A DNA stretch of 64,000 nt from Verrucomicrobiota bacterium (GTDB lineage: Bacteria > Verrucomicrobiota > Verrucomicrobiia > Limisphaerales > UBA1319), in NCBI GenBank assembly GCA_022709905.1, contig JAKLHY010000017.1:45537-109536 (forward strand), read 5' to 3'. Below, piece by piece: positions 39,807-49,089 of the stretch. The notes under the pieces were generated by a model. That model saw only the letters and a list, made by a program, of their open reading frames with translations. It did no database searches and was not told where the DNA came from. The position numbers and the translations under genes were made by a program. The number at the start of each line of letters is the position of its first letter. Position 1 is the first letter of the stretch.

Positions 39807-41102
39807 ATGGCACGTCCATCCAACATCACGCTATGCAGCTTCTGCGGCAAAAGCCACGCCGAGGTTAAGAAACTGATCGCGGGTCCGGGGGTCTATATCT
39901 GTGACAACTGCATTACGATATGCAAGTCTGTCCTGGACAAGGAATTGCAATCCGAATCTCGCCGATCAACCCCGCGCGTCAAGGTCCCCAAACCAGCGGA
40001 GATCAAGAAACTCCTGGATGAGCAATGCGTCGGACAGGATTACGCGAAGAAGACCCTGGCGGTGGCAGTGCACAATCATTACAAGCGCCTGACCCAGGAA
40101 CAGAGTCCGACGGTGGATCGGAAGGGCTCTGCCGATGGTTCCGCAGATCCCCATCAGCAAGTGGTGATCGAGAAGAGCAATATTCTTTTGATTGGGCCGA
40201 CCGGCTCGGGCAAAACGCTGCTGGCGCGAACTCTGGCTGAAATCCTGGATGTTCCGTTTGCCATAGCCGATGCCACGACCCTGACTGAGGCGGGCTATGT
40301 TGGCGAGGATGTCGAAAACATCATTCTGCGGCTGGTTCAAAACGCTGAATACGATGTTAAACGAGCCCAGATGGGGATCGTTTACGTGGATGAAATCGAC
40401 AAGATCGCCCGAAAGACGGAGAACGTTTCGATTACCCGGGATGTTTCGGGCGAGGGCGTGCAACAAGCCCTTCTTAAGATTCTGGAAGGCACCATCTGCA
40501 ATGTCCCGCCGCAGGGCGGCCGGAAGCATCCGCAACAGGAATACATCCGGGTGGACACCACCAACATTTTGTTCATCTGCGGAGGGGCGTTTGTCGGTCT
40601 AGAAAAGATCATCCAGCGGCGGCTGGGCCGTCATGTGATGGGTTTCGGAGCGGTCTCAGACGAATCGAGCTCTCAGGCGGCGGCTCCTCAGGCCGTGATG
40701 CACCGGGTGGAGCCGGAGGATCTGCTTAGTTTTGGATTCATTCCGGAATTCATAGGACGCTTGCCGATGGTATCGGTCCTAGAGGAACTCTCGGAGGAAC
40801 AGCTGGTCTCCATCCTCACGACGACAAAAAACGCCCTGATCAAGCAGTATGCCAAGCTGATGGCGATGGACGGAGTGTCCTTGGAATTTACCTCGGACGC
40901 TCTGCATGCGTTGGCGGGACAGGCCTTGAAGAAAGGCACGGGAGCGCGGGCGTTGCGGAGTCTGATCGAGAAACTGATGTTGGACATCATGTATGAGACG
41001 CCGAGCCGGGAGGATGTGGGATCCGTGGAGATCCACCGTGCCGTTGTGGAAGGCACAGACAAGCCCGTTGTCCGTCGGCGAGCCGACAAGGCGGCGGCTT
41101 AA
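39807..41102 (+). CDS. clpX: ATP-dependent Clp protease unfoldase subunit
   Basis: AAA+ unfoldase that feeds ClpP. The 431 residues hold the N-terminal zinc domain (C10, C13, C32, C35), Walker A GPTGSGKT (130-137), Walker B VYVDEIDK (about 193-200), [19 protein letters not shown] sensor region and the C-terminal D2 small domain. The ClpP-docking IGF-type loop is seen as the [16 protein letters not shown] region. Pairs with clpP. Confidence 0.96.
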   Translation: MARPSNITLCSFCGKSHAEVKKLIAGPGVYICDNCITICKSVLDKELQSESRRSTPRVKVPKPAEIKKLLDEQCVGQDYAKKTLAVAVHNHYKRLTQEQSPTVDRKGSADGSADPHQQVVIEKSNILLIGPTGSGKTLLARTLAEILDVPFAIADATTLTEAGYVGEDVENIILRLVQNAEYDVKRAQMGIVYVDEIDKIARKTENVSITRDVSGEGVQQALLKILEGTICNVPPQGGRKHPQQEYIRVDTTNILFICGGAFVGLEKIIQRRLGRHVMGFGAVSDESSSQAAAPQAVMHRVEPEDLLSFGFIPEFIGRLPMVSVLEELSEEQLVSILTTTKNALIKQYAKLMAMDGVSLEFTSDALHALAGQALKKGTGARALRSLIEKLMLDIMYETPSREDVGSVEIHRAVVEGTDKPVVRRRADKAAA

Positions 41103-41155
41103 GCGGCGGCCTCTCCATTTTTCAGTTGACCCGGGGCCCTTTTTTGACTTTTTCC

Positions 41156-42340
41156 ATGAACGTGCGTTCCCCATTTCATCCGGAGGCTTTTGTGGCCCGG
41201 CATGTGCGTGCCATACCGCGGTCGGGCATTCGGGATTTCTTTGACATTGTTCAGGGCATGCAGGGGGTGATTTCGCTGGGTGTGGGAGAACCCGATTTTG
41301 TGACTCCCTGGCACATCCGAGAGGCAGCTATTTTTGCCCTAGAACGGGGGCGAACCTCCTATACAGCCAATCTGGGTTTGCCCAAACTCCGAGAAGCCAT
41401 TAGCAATCAAGTCGCCCGCCATTTTGGCGTGAGTTATGATCCGGGTAAACAGATCCTGGTCACCGTCGGAGTCAGCGAGGCACTCGACATCGCCTTGCGC
41501 GCGTTGGTCAATCCTGGAGACGAAGTGCTGTATCACGAGCCTTGTTATGTCAGTTACTCGCCCAGCATCGTCCTGGCGCATGGCCAGGCTCGATCGCTCT
41601 CCTGCCGGCCTGAAAAGGGTTTCAAAGTGACCGTCGAAGCCATCGAAGCCGCCATCACCCCGCAATCCAAGGTTCTGGTGCTCAATTTCCCGACCAATCC
41701 GACTGGCGCCACGATGGATCGCGCGGAACTCGGCCGGATCGCCGAAGTGGCGCAACGCCACAATCTCATGGTCATCACCGACGAAATCTATTCAGAGCTG
41801 ACGTTTGAAGGAGAACACGTGAGCATCGCCTCTCTTCCAGGAATGGCTGAGCGGACGCTGTTTCTCCATGGTTTTTCGAAGGCGTACGCCATGACCGGCT
41901 TTCGAGTTGGGTATGCGTGCGGGCCGGCTGAAATCATCGAGGCCATGATGAAAATCCACCAATATTCGATGCTCTGCGCGAGCATTGTGAGCCAGGAGGC
42001 GGCCATCGAAGCCATTCGCCATGGCCGTCCGGATACCGAGGAGATGCGAGATCAGTACCGTCTGCGGCGGAACCTGATTGTGCAAGCGCTCAATTCCATG
42101 GGGCTCAAGTGTCACTTGCCGCGCGGTTCCTTCTATGCCTTCCCCTGTGTCGAGTCGACCGGGCTCGGCTCGAAGGAATTTGCGGTCAAATTGCTGGAGC
42201 AGGAGAAAGTGGCCTGTGTGCCCGGCAGCGCCTTTGGCCCAACCGGAGAGGGTTATCTGCGCTGCTGTTTCGCGGCATCCATGGAGAAAATTGAGATGGC
42301 GGTCGAGCGCATGGCGCGCTTTGTCAAAACGCTCCGGTAA
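41156..42340 (+). CDS. PLP-dependent aminotransferase, class I/II
   Basis: Fold type I aminotransferase of the aspartate/aromatic aminotransferase group. I start it at the ATG 41156 (394 residues, MNVRSPFHPEAFVARHVRAIPRSGIRDFF); an upstream start at 41126 adds ten unconserved residues. Seen are SLGVGEPDF, the GVSEALDIALRAL cofactor phosphate region, NFPTNPTGATM (Asn/Pro), TDEIYSEL and the Schiff-base lysine in HGFSKAYAMTGFRVGY (K242). The substrate is not fixed by sequence; related enzymes act on aspartate, alanine, aromatic or N-succinyl-LL-diaminopimelate. It opens a run of plus-strand genes leading to lptF. Confidence 0.9.
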   Translation: MNVRSPFHPEAFVARHVRAIPRSGIRDFFDIVQGMQGVISLGVGEPDFVTPWHIREAAIFALERGRTSYTANLGLPKLREAISNQVARHFGVSYDPGKQILVTVGVSEALDIALRALVNPGDEVLYHEPCYVSYSPSIVLAHGQARSLSCRPEKGFKVTVEAIEAAITPQSKVLVLNFPTNPTGATMDRAELGRIAEVAQRHNLMVITDEIYSELTFEGEHVSIASLPGMAERTLFLHGFSKAYAMTGFRVGYACGPAEIIEAMMKIHQYSMLCASIVSQEAAIEAIRHGRPDTEEMRDQYRLRRNLIVQALNSMGLKCHLPRGSFYAFPCVESTGLGSKEFAVKLLEQEKVACVPGSAFGPTGEGYLRCCFAASMEKIEMAVERMARFVKTLR

Positions 42341-42399
42341 AGCGGCCAGCCTTTTCCGTCGCTTGCCATAACGAGGGAGGGTCATTAACGTAAACCCGA

Positions 42400-43524
42400 A
42401 TGCGGCTTCTGGATCGCTATCTGCTTCGTGAAATGTTGGTGCCCTTGGGGTATTGCCTCGGGGGTTTCCTGATGTTTTGGATCTCGTTCGATCTGCTCTC
42501 CGACCTGGATGATTTCCAGGAGGCCCGTCTGGAATTGTTGGACATCATCCGGTATTACGGCTTCAAAAGTCCGGAGTTCCTCGTGATCGTGCTACCGGTG
42601 GCCCTCTTACTGGCCTTGCTTTATGCTATTACCACTCACGCCCGGCATAATGAAGTGATTGCACTACGCTCTGCCGGAGTCAGCCTGTGGAGACTGGGAG
42701 CTCCCTATATGGCTGTGGGTTTATTCTTCAGCGTTGGATTGCTTGGGATCAACGAGTTATGGGTGCCCGACAGCCTCGAGAGAGCAGAGATGATCCTCCA
42801 GAATAACCCGCGGGATCCTTCTGAAAAGGAACGCCGGATGTGGCAGAACAACCTGAATTTCAGGCATGCCGGCGCGGATCGCATCTGGAATGTGGCCTCA
42901 TACGACCGGATCACCGGCGAAATGATTCAACCCCAAATCGATTGGCGCCTGCCCGACGGCTCACGACGGCATTTGTTCGCCGAGCGCGGTCTGAGAACCA
43001 ACAACGCCTGGCTTTTTCTGAAGGCTCAGCAATGGACTAATCAGGCGGGCACGAATAGCATCCCGATCCTCAGTCTTTCCGAGAAGGTTATCATCGATGA
43101 TTTCGAGGAAACCCCGGAGATGATTCAAAGTGAAATCAAGATCAGCAGTCTCAGTAATTTGAAAGCTGCCCGCAAGGTTCAACTGTCCGTGGGCGAAATC
43201 CTGAGCTACCAAAGACTTCATCCTATGCTGCCTGAGGCGGATGCGGCAATGCTAAAGACCCAGTTTCATGGCCGGCTGGCGTCGCCTTGGACCTGTCTGG
43301 TCGTGGTCCTGATCGCCCTGCCCATCGGAGCCACCACAACCGGACGCCGAAATGTGTTCGTCGGAGTCGCGAACAGCATATTCATCTGCTTCAGCTATTT
43401 TGTTCTCCTCAAGCTGGGATTGGCCTTGGGTACGGCAGGAGTGGTGGCTCCCTGGTTGGCCGCTTGGTTGCCCAACTGCTTTTTTGCGGCCTTGGGACTG
43501 CTCATGTTGAGCTATCGAACCTGA
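42400..43524 (+). CDS. LptF/LptG family lipopolysaccharide export permease
   Basis: Inner-membrane permease of the LPS transport complex. The 374-residue protein has three N-terminal helices (about 10-30, 55-80, 100-120), a beta-jellyroll periplasmic domain (about 125-285) and three C-terminal helices. The family motifs LLDRYLLREML at the start, VLPVALLLALLYAITTHARHNEVIALRSAGVS and, late, FHGRLASPWTCLVVVLIALPIG are clear. Only one LptF/G gene is here, so its partner must be elsewhere. It implies an outer membrane with LPS-like lipids. Confidence 0.9.
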   Translation: MRLLDRYLLREMLVPLGYCLGGFLMFWISFDLLSDLDDFQEARLELLDIIRYYGFKSPEFLVIVLPVALLLALLYAITTHARHNEVIALRSAGVSLWRLGAPYMAVGLFFSVGLLGINELWVPDSLERAEMILQNNPRDPSEKERRMWQNNLNFRHAGADRIWNVASYDRITGEMIQPQIDWRLPDGSRRHLFAERGLRTNNAWLFLKAQQWTNQAGTNSIPILSLSEKVIIDDFEETPEMIQSEIKISSLSNLKAARKVQLSVGEILSYQRLHPMLPEADAAMLKTQFHGRLASPWTCLVVVLIALPIGATTTGRRNVFVGVANSIFICFSYFVLLKLGLALGTAGVVAPWLAAWLPNCFFAALGLLMLSYRT

Positions 43525-43571
43525 TCGGATTGGAATCCCTTCAGACATATTATGCCAAATCCGGAACGGTC

Positions 43572-45347
43572 ATGATGGCTCGGCTCGAAACCCAAGATCG
43601 GACTCCGGATGATGCCGCAATCTGGCAGGCCAGATTCCATCGGTTAAACCAGCTTTATCAGTTGGGAAATCAGGTCTACGCCACCCTGAACGCGGAGGAG
43701 GCTTTGGCTTTGCTCATGAGAGAAGCCGTGCGCCTCACCAAAGCCAGCAGCGGATCAGTGGTCCTGGTCAATCCCACCACCGGCTTCCTCGAAATCCAAG
43801 CCGCCTGGGGACTGCCCAGGAAGGCTCACCGGATCAAGCTCCGCGTGGGGGAAGGTGTTACAGGCTGGGTTGCCCGATCGGGAAAGTCCTTGAGACTGGA
43901 CGATGTGCGTCAGGACAGCCGCTATATCATGCTCAGACGCTCCGTGCGTTCTGAACTGGCCGTGCCCTTATACGTGGATGGAAATCTCAGTGGCGTCTTG
44001 AATGTTGATTCCACCCGCCTCGATGCTTTCGACGATGATGACCAATCGCTTCTGGAGGAGATCGCCGGTTTGGCGGCGCGGGTCATTCACAACACATGGA
44101 GGTTTGAACAACTGCGGCTGAAGACTCGCCTTTTCGAGTCGCTGGCAAGTGTCAGTCAGGCGATCAGCTCCCCGCTCGGGGTTGATGAGGTGCTGCAGGT
44201 CATCACTCGGGAAGCCTGCCAACTGATGAACACCCGCATGTGCTCTTTGCTGCTCCTCGACGACTCCCGGGAATGGTTGGATCTTCGGGCCAGCCACGGA
44301 GCGGGCCCTGCCTACATCGCCAAACCCCGTCTGAGCGTGTCCGACAGCCTGCTCGGCGTGGTCGTTCGTCGACAGAAACCGCTCCAGATCGAGAATGTCC
44401 AGATATCCAGCCGTTACCAGAGCGTTGAAATTGCTCGATCCGAGGGCTTGGTTTCCCTGCTGAGCGCCCCGTTGGTCTTCAACGGGCAGTCGATTGGGGT
44501 GCTGGGCGTTTATACCGGCCAGCCTCACAGCTTTTCGAATGAAGAAATCCGGATTCTAGCGGCCATGGCTTCTCTGTCCGCAGTGGCCATTGAAAAGGCC
44601 AGACTTTACGAGCGCGTTGTAGAAATGGAGGATCAACTTCGAAAAAGCGAAAAGCTCTCCGCTCTCGGTCTCCTCGCAGCTGAAGTCGCCCACGAAATCC
44701 GAAATCCATTGACCGTCATGAAGATGCTGCATCATTCCCTCAACTTGAGTTTCGCTGCAAACGATCCGCGCGGCAGGGATTTTGCATTGCTCGGCGAGAA
44801 AATGGATCACTTGAATCGGATCGTTGAACGCATACTCGATTTTGCCCGAAACACAGAGCCTTGCCTCAAACCGCTGAATATCAATCACATCCTCGAAGAA
44901 CTGGTCCTCCTTGTCCGTCACAAACTGAGCCAGCAGAAGATTGAAATGTGCCGGGAATTGTCGATGGGTCTCCCTCCTGTTTTAGGGGATGCGACCCAAT
45001 TGGAACAGGCCTTTCTCAATTTGATCTTAAACGCCGTTCAAGCGATGCCAGAAGGGGGGCGACTTATGATTCGTTCCCGGGCCGATCCTTCCCCCGGGGA
45101 CGACTCCCGTGCGGCGCATGTGCTGATTGAGTTCAAAGACACCGGTTTGGGACTCTCCGAGGAACAATGTCGTCATTTGGGAGGTTCCATCCTGAACACC
45201 ACGAAACGCACGGGCACGGGCCTTGGCTTGGCCATTGTCGTTAAAACCATCGAAGCTCACGGCGGAAAAATCACCGCCAAATCGCGTGCCGGTCAGGGGA
45301 CCCTTTTCAGCATTCATTTGCCTGTTGCACAGGAATCCATCGGCTAA
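43572..45347 (+). CDS. cytoplasmic GAF-GAF sensor histidine kinase
   Basis: Two-component sensor kinase. The start is the ATG 43572 (591 residues); the frame is open farther upstream but overlaps lptF. Domains in order: N-terminal helix, GAF 1 (about 35-180), GAF 2 (about 195-345), a helical linker, HisKA with phosphorylatable His in VAHEIRNPL (H374) and HATPase_c with N box LNLILNAVQAM (about 485-495), DTGLGL and GTGLGLAI. It has no membrane helix, so it should sense a cytoplasmic signal. The kinase core is like the NtrB/ZraS group. No response regulator gene is adjacent. The following etfB gene begins 128 nt later. Confidence 0.9.
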   Translation: MMARLETQDRTPDDAAIWQARFHRLNQLYQLGNQVYATLNAEEALALLMREAVRLTKASSGSVVLVNPTTGFLEIQAAWGLPRKAHRIKLRVGEGVTGWVARSGKSLRLDDVRQDSRYIMLRRSVRSELAVPLYVDGNLSGVLNVDSTRLDAFDDDDQSLLEEIAGLAARVIHNTWRFEQLRLKTRLFESLASVSQAISSPLGVDEVLQVITREACQLMNTRMCSLLLLDDSREWLDLRASHGAGPAYIAKPRLSVSDSLLGVVVRRQKPLQIENVQISSRYQSVEIARSEGLVSLLSAPLVFNGQSIGVLGVYTGQPHSFSNEEIRILAAMASLSAVAIEKARLYERVVEMEDQLRKSEKLSALGLLAAEVAHEIRNPLTVMKMLHHSLNLSFAANDPRGRDFALLGEKMDHLNRIVERILDFARNTEPCLKPLNINHILEELVLLVRHKLSQQKIEMCRELSMGLPPVLGDATQLEQAFLNLILNAVQAMPEGGRLMIRSRADPSPGDDSRAAHVLIEFKDTGLGLSEEQCRHLGGSILNTTKRTGTGLGLAIVVKTIEAHGGKITAKSRAGQGTLFSIHLPVAQESIG

Positions 45348-45474
45348 CGCCGCCCTGGAGCGCCAGGCGAATCCCTCCGCCCTTCCCGCGCATCTTCGAG
45401 GCTGGAGTACCGAACCGGCAGTTTTGGTTTGCATATTGCTGGCAGAAACTGGAAATAAGAATACAACGAGCGTT

Positions 45475-46293
45475 ATGAGTTCTGGATATCACATTGTGGT
45501 TTGCGGGAGTTTAGTCCCCGATCCTCTGCAAACCCTTGAGCCGGTCATGGGTCCGGGGGGACCAGCCCTAAAAAATGAGATGATGCTGCCCTCGGTGCTG
45601 GATCCCTGGGCAAGCCATGCCTTATACGAGGCGGCACACTTGGCGAAGCAGAATCCCGGCTCCAAGATCTGGCTGGTGTGCCTCGGTCCAAAAGCCAAGC
45701 TCCAGCAGCTTATGATGAGCGTGGCCCAAAAAGTCTCCTTTGAACTCGTCGCCCTGGACGGTCCCGCCAATGGCTTCACCGAAGCATTCGATGTCGCCCA
45801 AGCCCTTTCCGACGCTATTCAAGGAATTCCGGGGCTCGACCGATCTCGTTTCATGCTGTTCGGCGGCTGGGAATCGGCCTCGCGCGCGGCCGGGATAACC
45901 CTGCAGATGGTGGGGGAAAGGCTGAAGATTCTGAACCAGTTTCAGGGGGTGGACGAACTGGCCGTACAGGCCGATGGTTCATTTCGGATTCTGGAGCGCA
46001 TCGAAGGCGGACGCCATCAGGTTTCCTGTTGCGGCAAGCTGCCGCTCCTGCTGGGTTGGGCCACGGGCGGTTTGCCGGAACCTCCCAACAATCCTCAGGT
46101 TGGCATGATCAACATGCGCCAAGTCATGCCCGCCCTGCAAAAAGCAAAATCCACGAAAATCGGGACTGAGGGAACAAAGTACCTCAGCATGGCTCTCCCC
46201 AGACAAACGCGCGACACCCGGGTGGTCAAAAACATGCCGCCCGAGGAAATTGCCCGCGAAATTGTGGATTGGATCCAGCAATCCGGAAGCTGA
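45475..46293 (+). CDS. etfB: electron transfer flavoprotein beta subunit, divergent
   Basis: Small subunit of the FAD-dependent ETF that moves electrons between dehydrogenases and a quinone reductase or other partner. Start at ATG 45475, giving 272 residues (MSSGYHIVVCGSLVPDP). Recognisable parts are the N-PxxxxALYEAAHL motif (DPWASHALYEAAHLA), IWLVCLGPK, the middle D-V-A-Q-A-L helix and the VMPALQKAKSTKI(G) hinge near the C-terminus. The canonical AMP-binding loop of EtfB (G-A-D-R/K with a GTDxTA motif) is not well kept. Pairs with etfA that starts 47 nt after. Confidence 0.8.
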   Translation: MSSGYHIVVCGSLVPDPLQTLEPVMGPGGPALKNEMMLPSVLDPWASHALYEAAHLAKQNPGSKIWLVCLGPKAKLQQLMMSVAQKVSFELVALDGPANGFTEAFDVAQALSDAIQGIPGLDRSRFMLFGGWESASRAAGITLQMVGERLKILNQFQGVDELAVQADGSFRILERIEGGRHQVSCCGKLPLLLGWATGGLPEPPNNPQVGMINMRQVMPALQKAKSTKIGTEGTKYLSMALPRQTRDTRVVKNMPPEEIAREIVDWIQQSGS

Positions 46294-46340
46294 ATCAGAT
46301 CATCCCAAACATCAGACCCGGTCATACCGTCTCCAACATC

Positions 46341-47375
46341 ATGGAAAGAATCCTCGTCCTGATCCATCCCGAGGCCGATGGCAGCCTCGGCAAAGCCGAC
46401 CGTGAAGTCCTACAGGCCGCCAGCACCTTAAGCTCCGCGCTGGGCACCCCGGCGTTCCTCGTGGGTCTCGTCGGCAACAACCTCCAAGCCGCCGGAAACG
46501 CCGTGGCACGTTGTGGCGCCTCCAGAATTCTGGGAGTCAAGGGGAGTGACTTCGCCACGGCCCGATATGGAACCGATGCCGCCGGAGCCGCAGCGTTGGT
46601 GCATCATGCTCAAGCCACAATCGTGCTGGCCGCCGCCACATCCCGATGGGCGCGCGTCCTGGCCGGCGTGGCCTGCCGGTTGGGGGGGCGCATCGATACC
46701 CACGCGACAGGTCTTGCTGTGCGCGACGGCGCTCTTACCCTGAATCGCTGGTTTTATCGCCAACGCATGGAGGGGTCCCTCCAGCGTACTCCTCGCCCCT
46801 GGATCATTACCCTGGAACCCGGAATCGGCCCTGCTTGGACGGGAGATCCTGGAGAGGTCGGTATTGAAGAAGTCCCAGTGAGCCTCACAGAGGAGGAACG
46901 GCAAACCAACGTGGCGGGGCTCCAAGCCCCCGCCGCCGATGCGCAGACCATTCGGTCCGATGCCAAACTTCTCCTCGTGGCGGGAGCCGGCTGGACGAAA
47001 AAACAGGCTGACGGCCAAGTCCACGCCGCTGAGGCGCAGCAAATCATCCTCAACTTCCTGCGAACTACCCAGGCCTCCCTCGGAGGCACCAAATCCCTCG
47101 TGGACTTGAGCGGCGAAGGCCAGGCGGTCCTCCCCTTCATGACTCATTTGAACCAAGTCGGCCAAACCGGCTCTACTCCCCGCCACCCCAAAGGATTGGC
47201 CACTTGCTGCCATGGCGAGGAACCCCATGTCGTCGGATGGCGCTTCATCAACGAGAGACGGGCAATTAATCTGGACCCCAACTGCGGCTGGGCGCGCGGC
47301 AAAGCCGACGTTGTCTATGTTGCTGATGCCTTCGCGGTCATGGCCAAAGTGAATGAGTTTCTGGACAAGCAATGA
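46341..47375 (+). CDS. etfA: electron transfer flavoprotein alpha subunit, divergent
   Basis: Large subunit of the ETF, carrying FAD in its C-terminal domain. I use the ATG 46341 (344 residues, MERILVLIHPEADGSL); an earlier start lies inside etfB. The N-terminal alpha/beta domain is followed by the FAD domain with LVAGAGWTKKQ, LGGTKSLVDLSG and the FAD-binding QVGQTG (about 273-278). The usual SGAIQHxxGM motif after it is replaced by a cysteine/histidine-containing CCHGEE segment, and the last part DVVYVADAFAVMAKVNEF is family-like. A helper of partner genes is not seen nearby; serA follows 87 nt later. Confidence 0.78.
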   Translation: MERILVLIHPEADGSLGKADREVLQAASTLSSALGTPAFLVGLVGNNLQAAGNAVARCGASRILGVKGSDFATARYGTDAAGAAALVHHAQATIVLAAATSRWARVLAGVACRLGGRIDTHATGLAVRDGALTLNRWFYRQRMEGSLQRTPRPWIITLEPGIGPAWTGDPGEVGIEEVPVSLTEEERQTNVAGLQAPAADAQTIRSDAKLLLVAGAGWTKKQADGQVHAAEAQQIILNFLRTTQASLGGTKSLVDLSGEGQAVLPFMTHLNQVGQTGSTPRHPKGLATCCHGEEPHVVGWRFINERRAINLDPNCGWARGKADVVYVADAFAVMAKVNEFLDKQ

Positions 47376-47417
47376 CTGCCAGGCCGGAATCCGCCCGTAT
47401 GGACCTGTTGGTCGGGA

Positions 47418-47446
47418 TTGACCCTTCCTCGGTCTTGTCCTAATGT
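47418..47446 (+). promoter_or_regulatory. candidate promoter of serA
   Basis: TTGACC, a 17-nt spacer and TAATGT in the etfA-serA gap; the expected start of transcription is about 10 nt ahead of the serA ATG. The -35 box is good, the -10 box weak. Confidence 0.42.
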
Positions 47447-47462
47447 CTGAACCCAATCGATT

Positions 47463-49052
47463 ATGAAGATTCTAGTTTGTGATCCGGTTTCTCCCCAGGG
47501 TGTCGCCCTCCTCCAAAAGAGGCCAGAATTCAAAGTCACCGTGCTCAACCACAAACATTCGGAGGCGGAGTTGCTGCCTTTGGTGAGCGATGTGCAAGCC
47601 ATTGTTGTTCGTTCGGAGACGAAGATCACCCGGAAGGTGATGGAGGCGGCTTCCGAGCTTCGCGTGGTCGGCCGGGCTGGAGTTGGAGTGGACAATGTCG
47701 ATGTCGACGCTGCTACTCAACGGGGCGTGGTGGTCATGAACACCCCCGCTGGAAACACGATTTCGACGGCCGAGTTGACTTTCTCGATGCTCATGGCCCT
47801 CGCCCGCAAGATTCCCCAGGCCAACACCTCGATCAAAGCCGGCGAATGGAACCGCAAGGCTTTTCAGGGAACCGAGCTTTATCAGAAGACACTGGGCATT
47901 ATTGGATTAGGCCGGATCGGCACTGAGGTGGCCAAACGCGCTCAAGTGTTTGGGATGAAAGTGTTGGCCTATGACCCCTACCTGGCGCTATCCCGATCCC
48001 AGGCCCTTCAAATCGAGCTGGCCGAGCTCGATGAGGTCTACCAACATAGTGATTTCATCACTGTTCACATCCCCATGACCAGTGAAACCAAAGGGATGAT
48101 CAATGCCTCGGTCATGGCCAAAATGAAGAAGGGCGTGCGACTGGTGAATTGCGCCCGGGGCGGAATCATCAATGAAAAGGACCTCGCTGCCGCCATTCAA
48201 AGCGGCCAGGTGGCCGGGGCCGCCCTGGATGTCTATGAAACCGAACCGCCGCCGTCGGATTTCGCCCTGCGATCGATGCCCGAAGTCATCATGACCCCCC
48301 ACCTGGGCGCCAGCACTCACGAGGCCCAAACCAACGTCGGCATCGAAGTGGCCGAGGCCATCATCGATTACCTCCTCAATGGCGCGGTCCGCAATGCGGT
48401 CAACGTGCCCAACCTTGACGCCAAGACTTACGCCCTCGTTAAACCCTATCTTCATCTGGGGGAAAAACTCGGCAAACTGGTGGCGCAGCTCGCCCCCAAG
48501 CGCAACGAGCGAATCGTCATCACCTACGGCGGCAAGGCCAACAGCCTGCCTTCCGATCCGATCACCCGCTCCGTGCTCCGCGGTTTCCTGGAGAACGCCT
48601 GCGGCAAGGACGTGAATTTTGTCAACGTTCGCAGCCTGGCCCGCAGCCTGGGATTGCTGGTCGAGGAAATTAAATCCAGTGAGGAAACCGATTTTAACGA
48701 ATGGCTGCACGTCGCGGTTCAGGATGGCAATGAGATCGTCTCCGCGGGCGGCACCTTTTTTGGCGCCCGCATGCAGCCGCGTATCGTGCGCTTGTATCAT
48801 CGTCCGGTCGACATTGTGCCTGAGGGCGTCCTCTTCCTCTTGACCAACAAAGACCGGCCGGGAATCGTGGGTGAACTGGGCACTCTGATGGCCAAACACA
48901 ACGTCAACATTGCCAGCATGAGCCTCAACCGTGATAAGCTGGGCGGCGAAGCCTTGACCGTGCTGAATCTCGACAGTGTTCCCCCCACTGCCGTTCTGAA
49001 TGCCATTGCCAAAGATCCCGACATCAGCAACGTCCGAATCGTGAAGCTTTGA
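47463..49052 (+). CDS. serA: D-3-phosphoglycerate dehydrogenase, long form
   Basis: First step of serine synthesis: oxidises 3-phosphoglycerate to 3-phosphohydroxypyruvate with NAD. The 529 residues hold the substrate domain, the NAD Rossmann fold with GLGRIGTEVAKRAQ (about 147-160), catalytic Arg in NCARGGIINE and His in PHLGASTHEAQ, the intervening ASB (allosteric) domain (about 315-450) and a C-terminal ACT domain (about 455-529, TNKDRPGIVGELG). This is the four-domain bacterial type regulated by serine in some species. Confidence 0.96.
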   Translation: MKILVCDPVSPQGVALLQKRPEFKVTVLNHKHSEAELLPLVSDVQAIVVRSETKITRKVMEAASELRVVGRAGVGVDNVDVDAATQRGVVVMNTPAGNTISTAELTFSMLMALARKIPQANTSIKAGEWNRKAFQGTELYQKTLGIIGLGRIGTEVAKRAQVFGMKVLAYDPYLALSRSQALQIELAELDEVYQHSDFITVHIPMTSETKGMINASVMAKMKKGVRLVNCARGGIINEKDLAAAIQSGQVAGAALDVYETEPPPSDFALRSMPEVIMTPHLGASTHEAQTNVGIEVAEAIIDYLLNGAVRNAVNVPNLDAKTYALVKPYLHLGEKLGKLVAQLAPKRNERIVITYGGKANSLPSDPITRSVLRGFLENACGKDVNFVNVRSLARSLGLLVEEIKSSEETDFNEWLHVAVQDGNEIVSAGGTFFGARMQPRIVRLYHRPVDIVPEGVLFLLTNKDRPGIVGELGTLMAKHNVNIASMSLNRDKLGGEALTVLNLDSVPPTAVLNAIAKDPDISNVRIVKL

Positions 49053-49089
49053 ACGCATGTCGCGCCGTTGTCCTCCGCCTGAAAAAACT

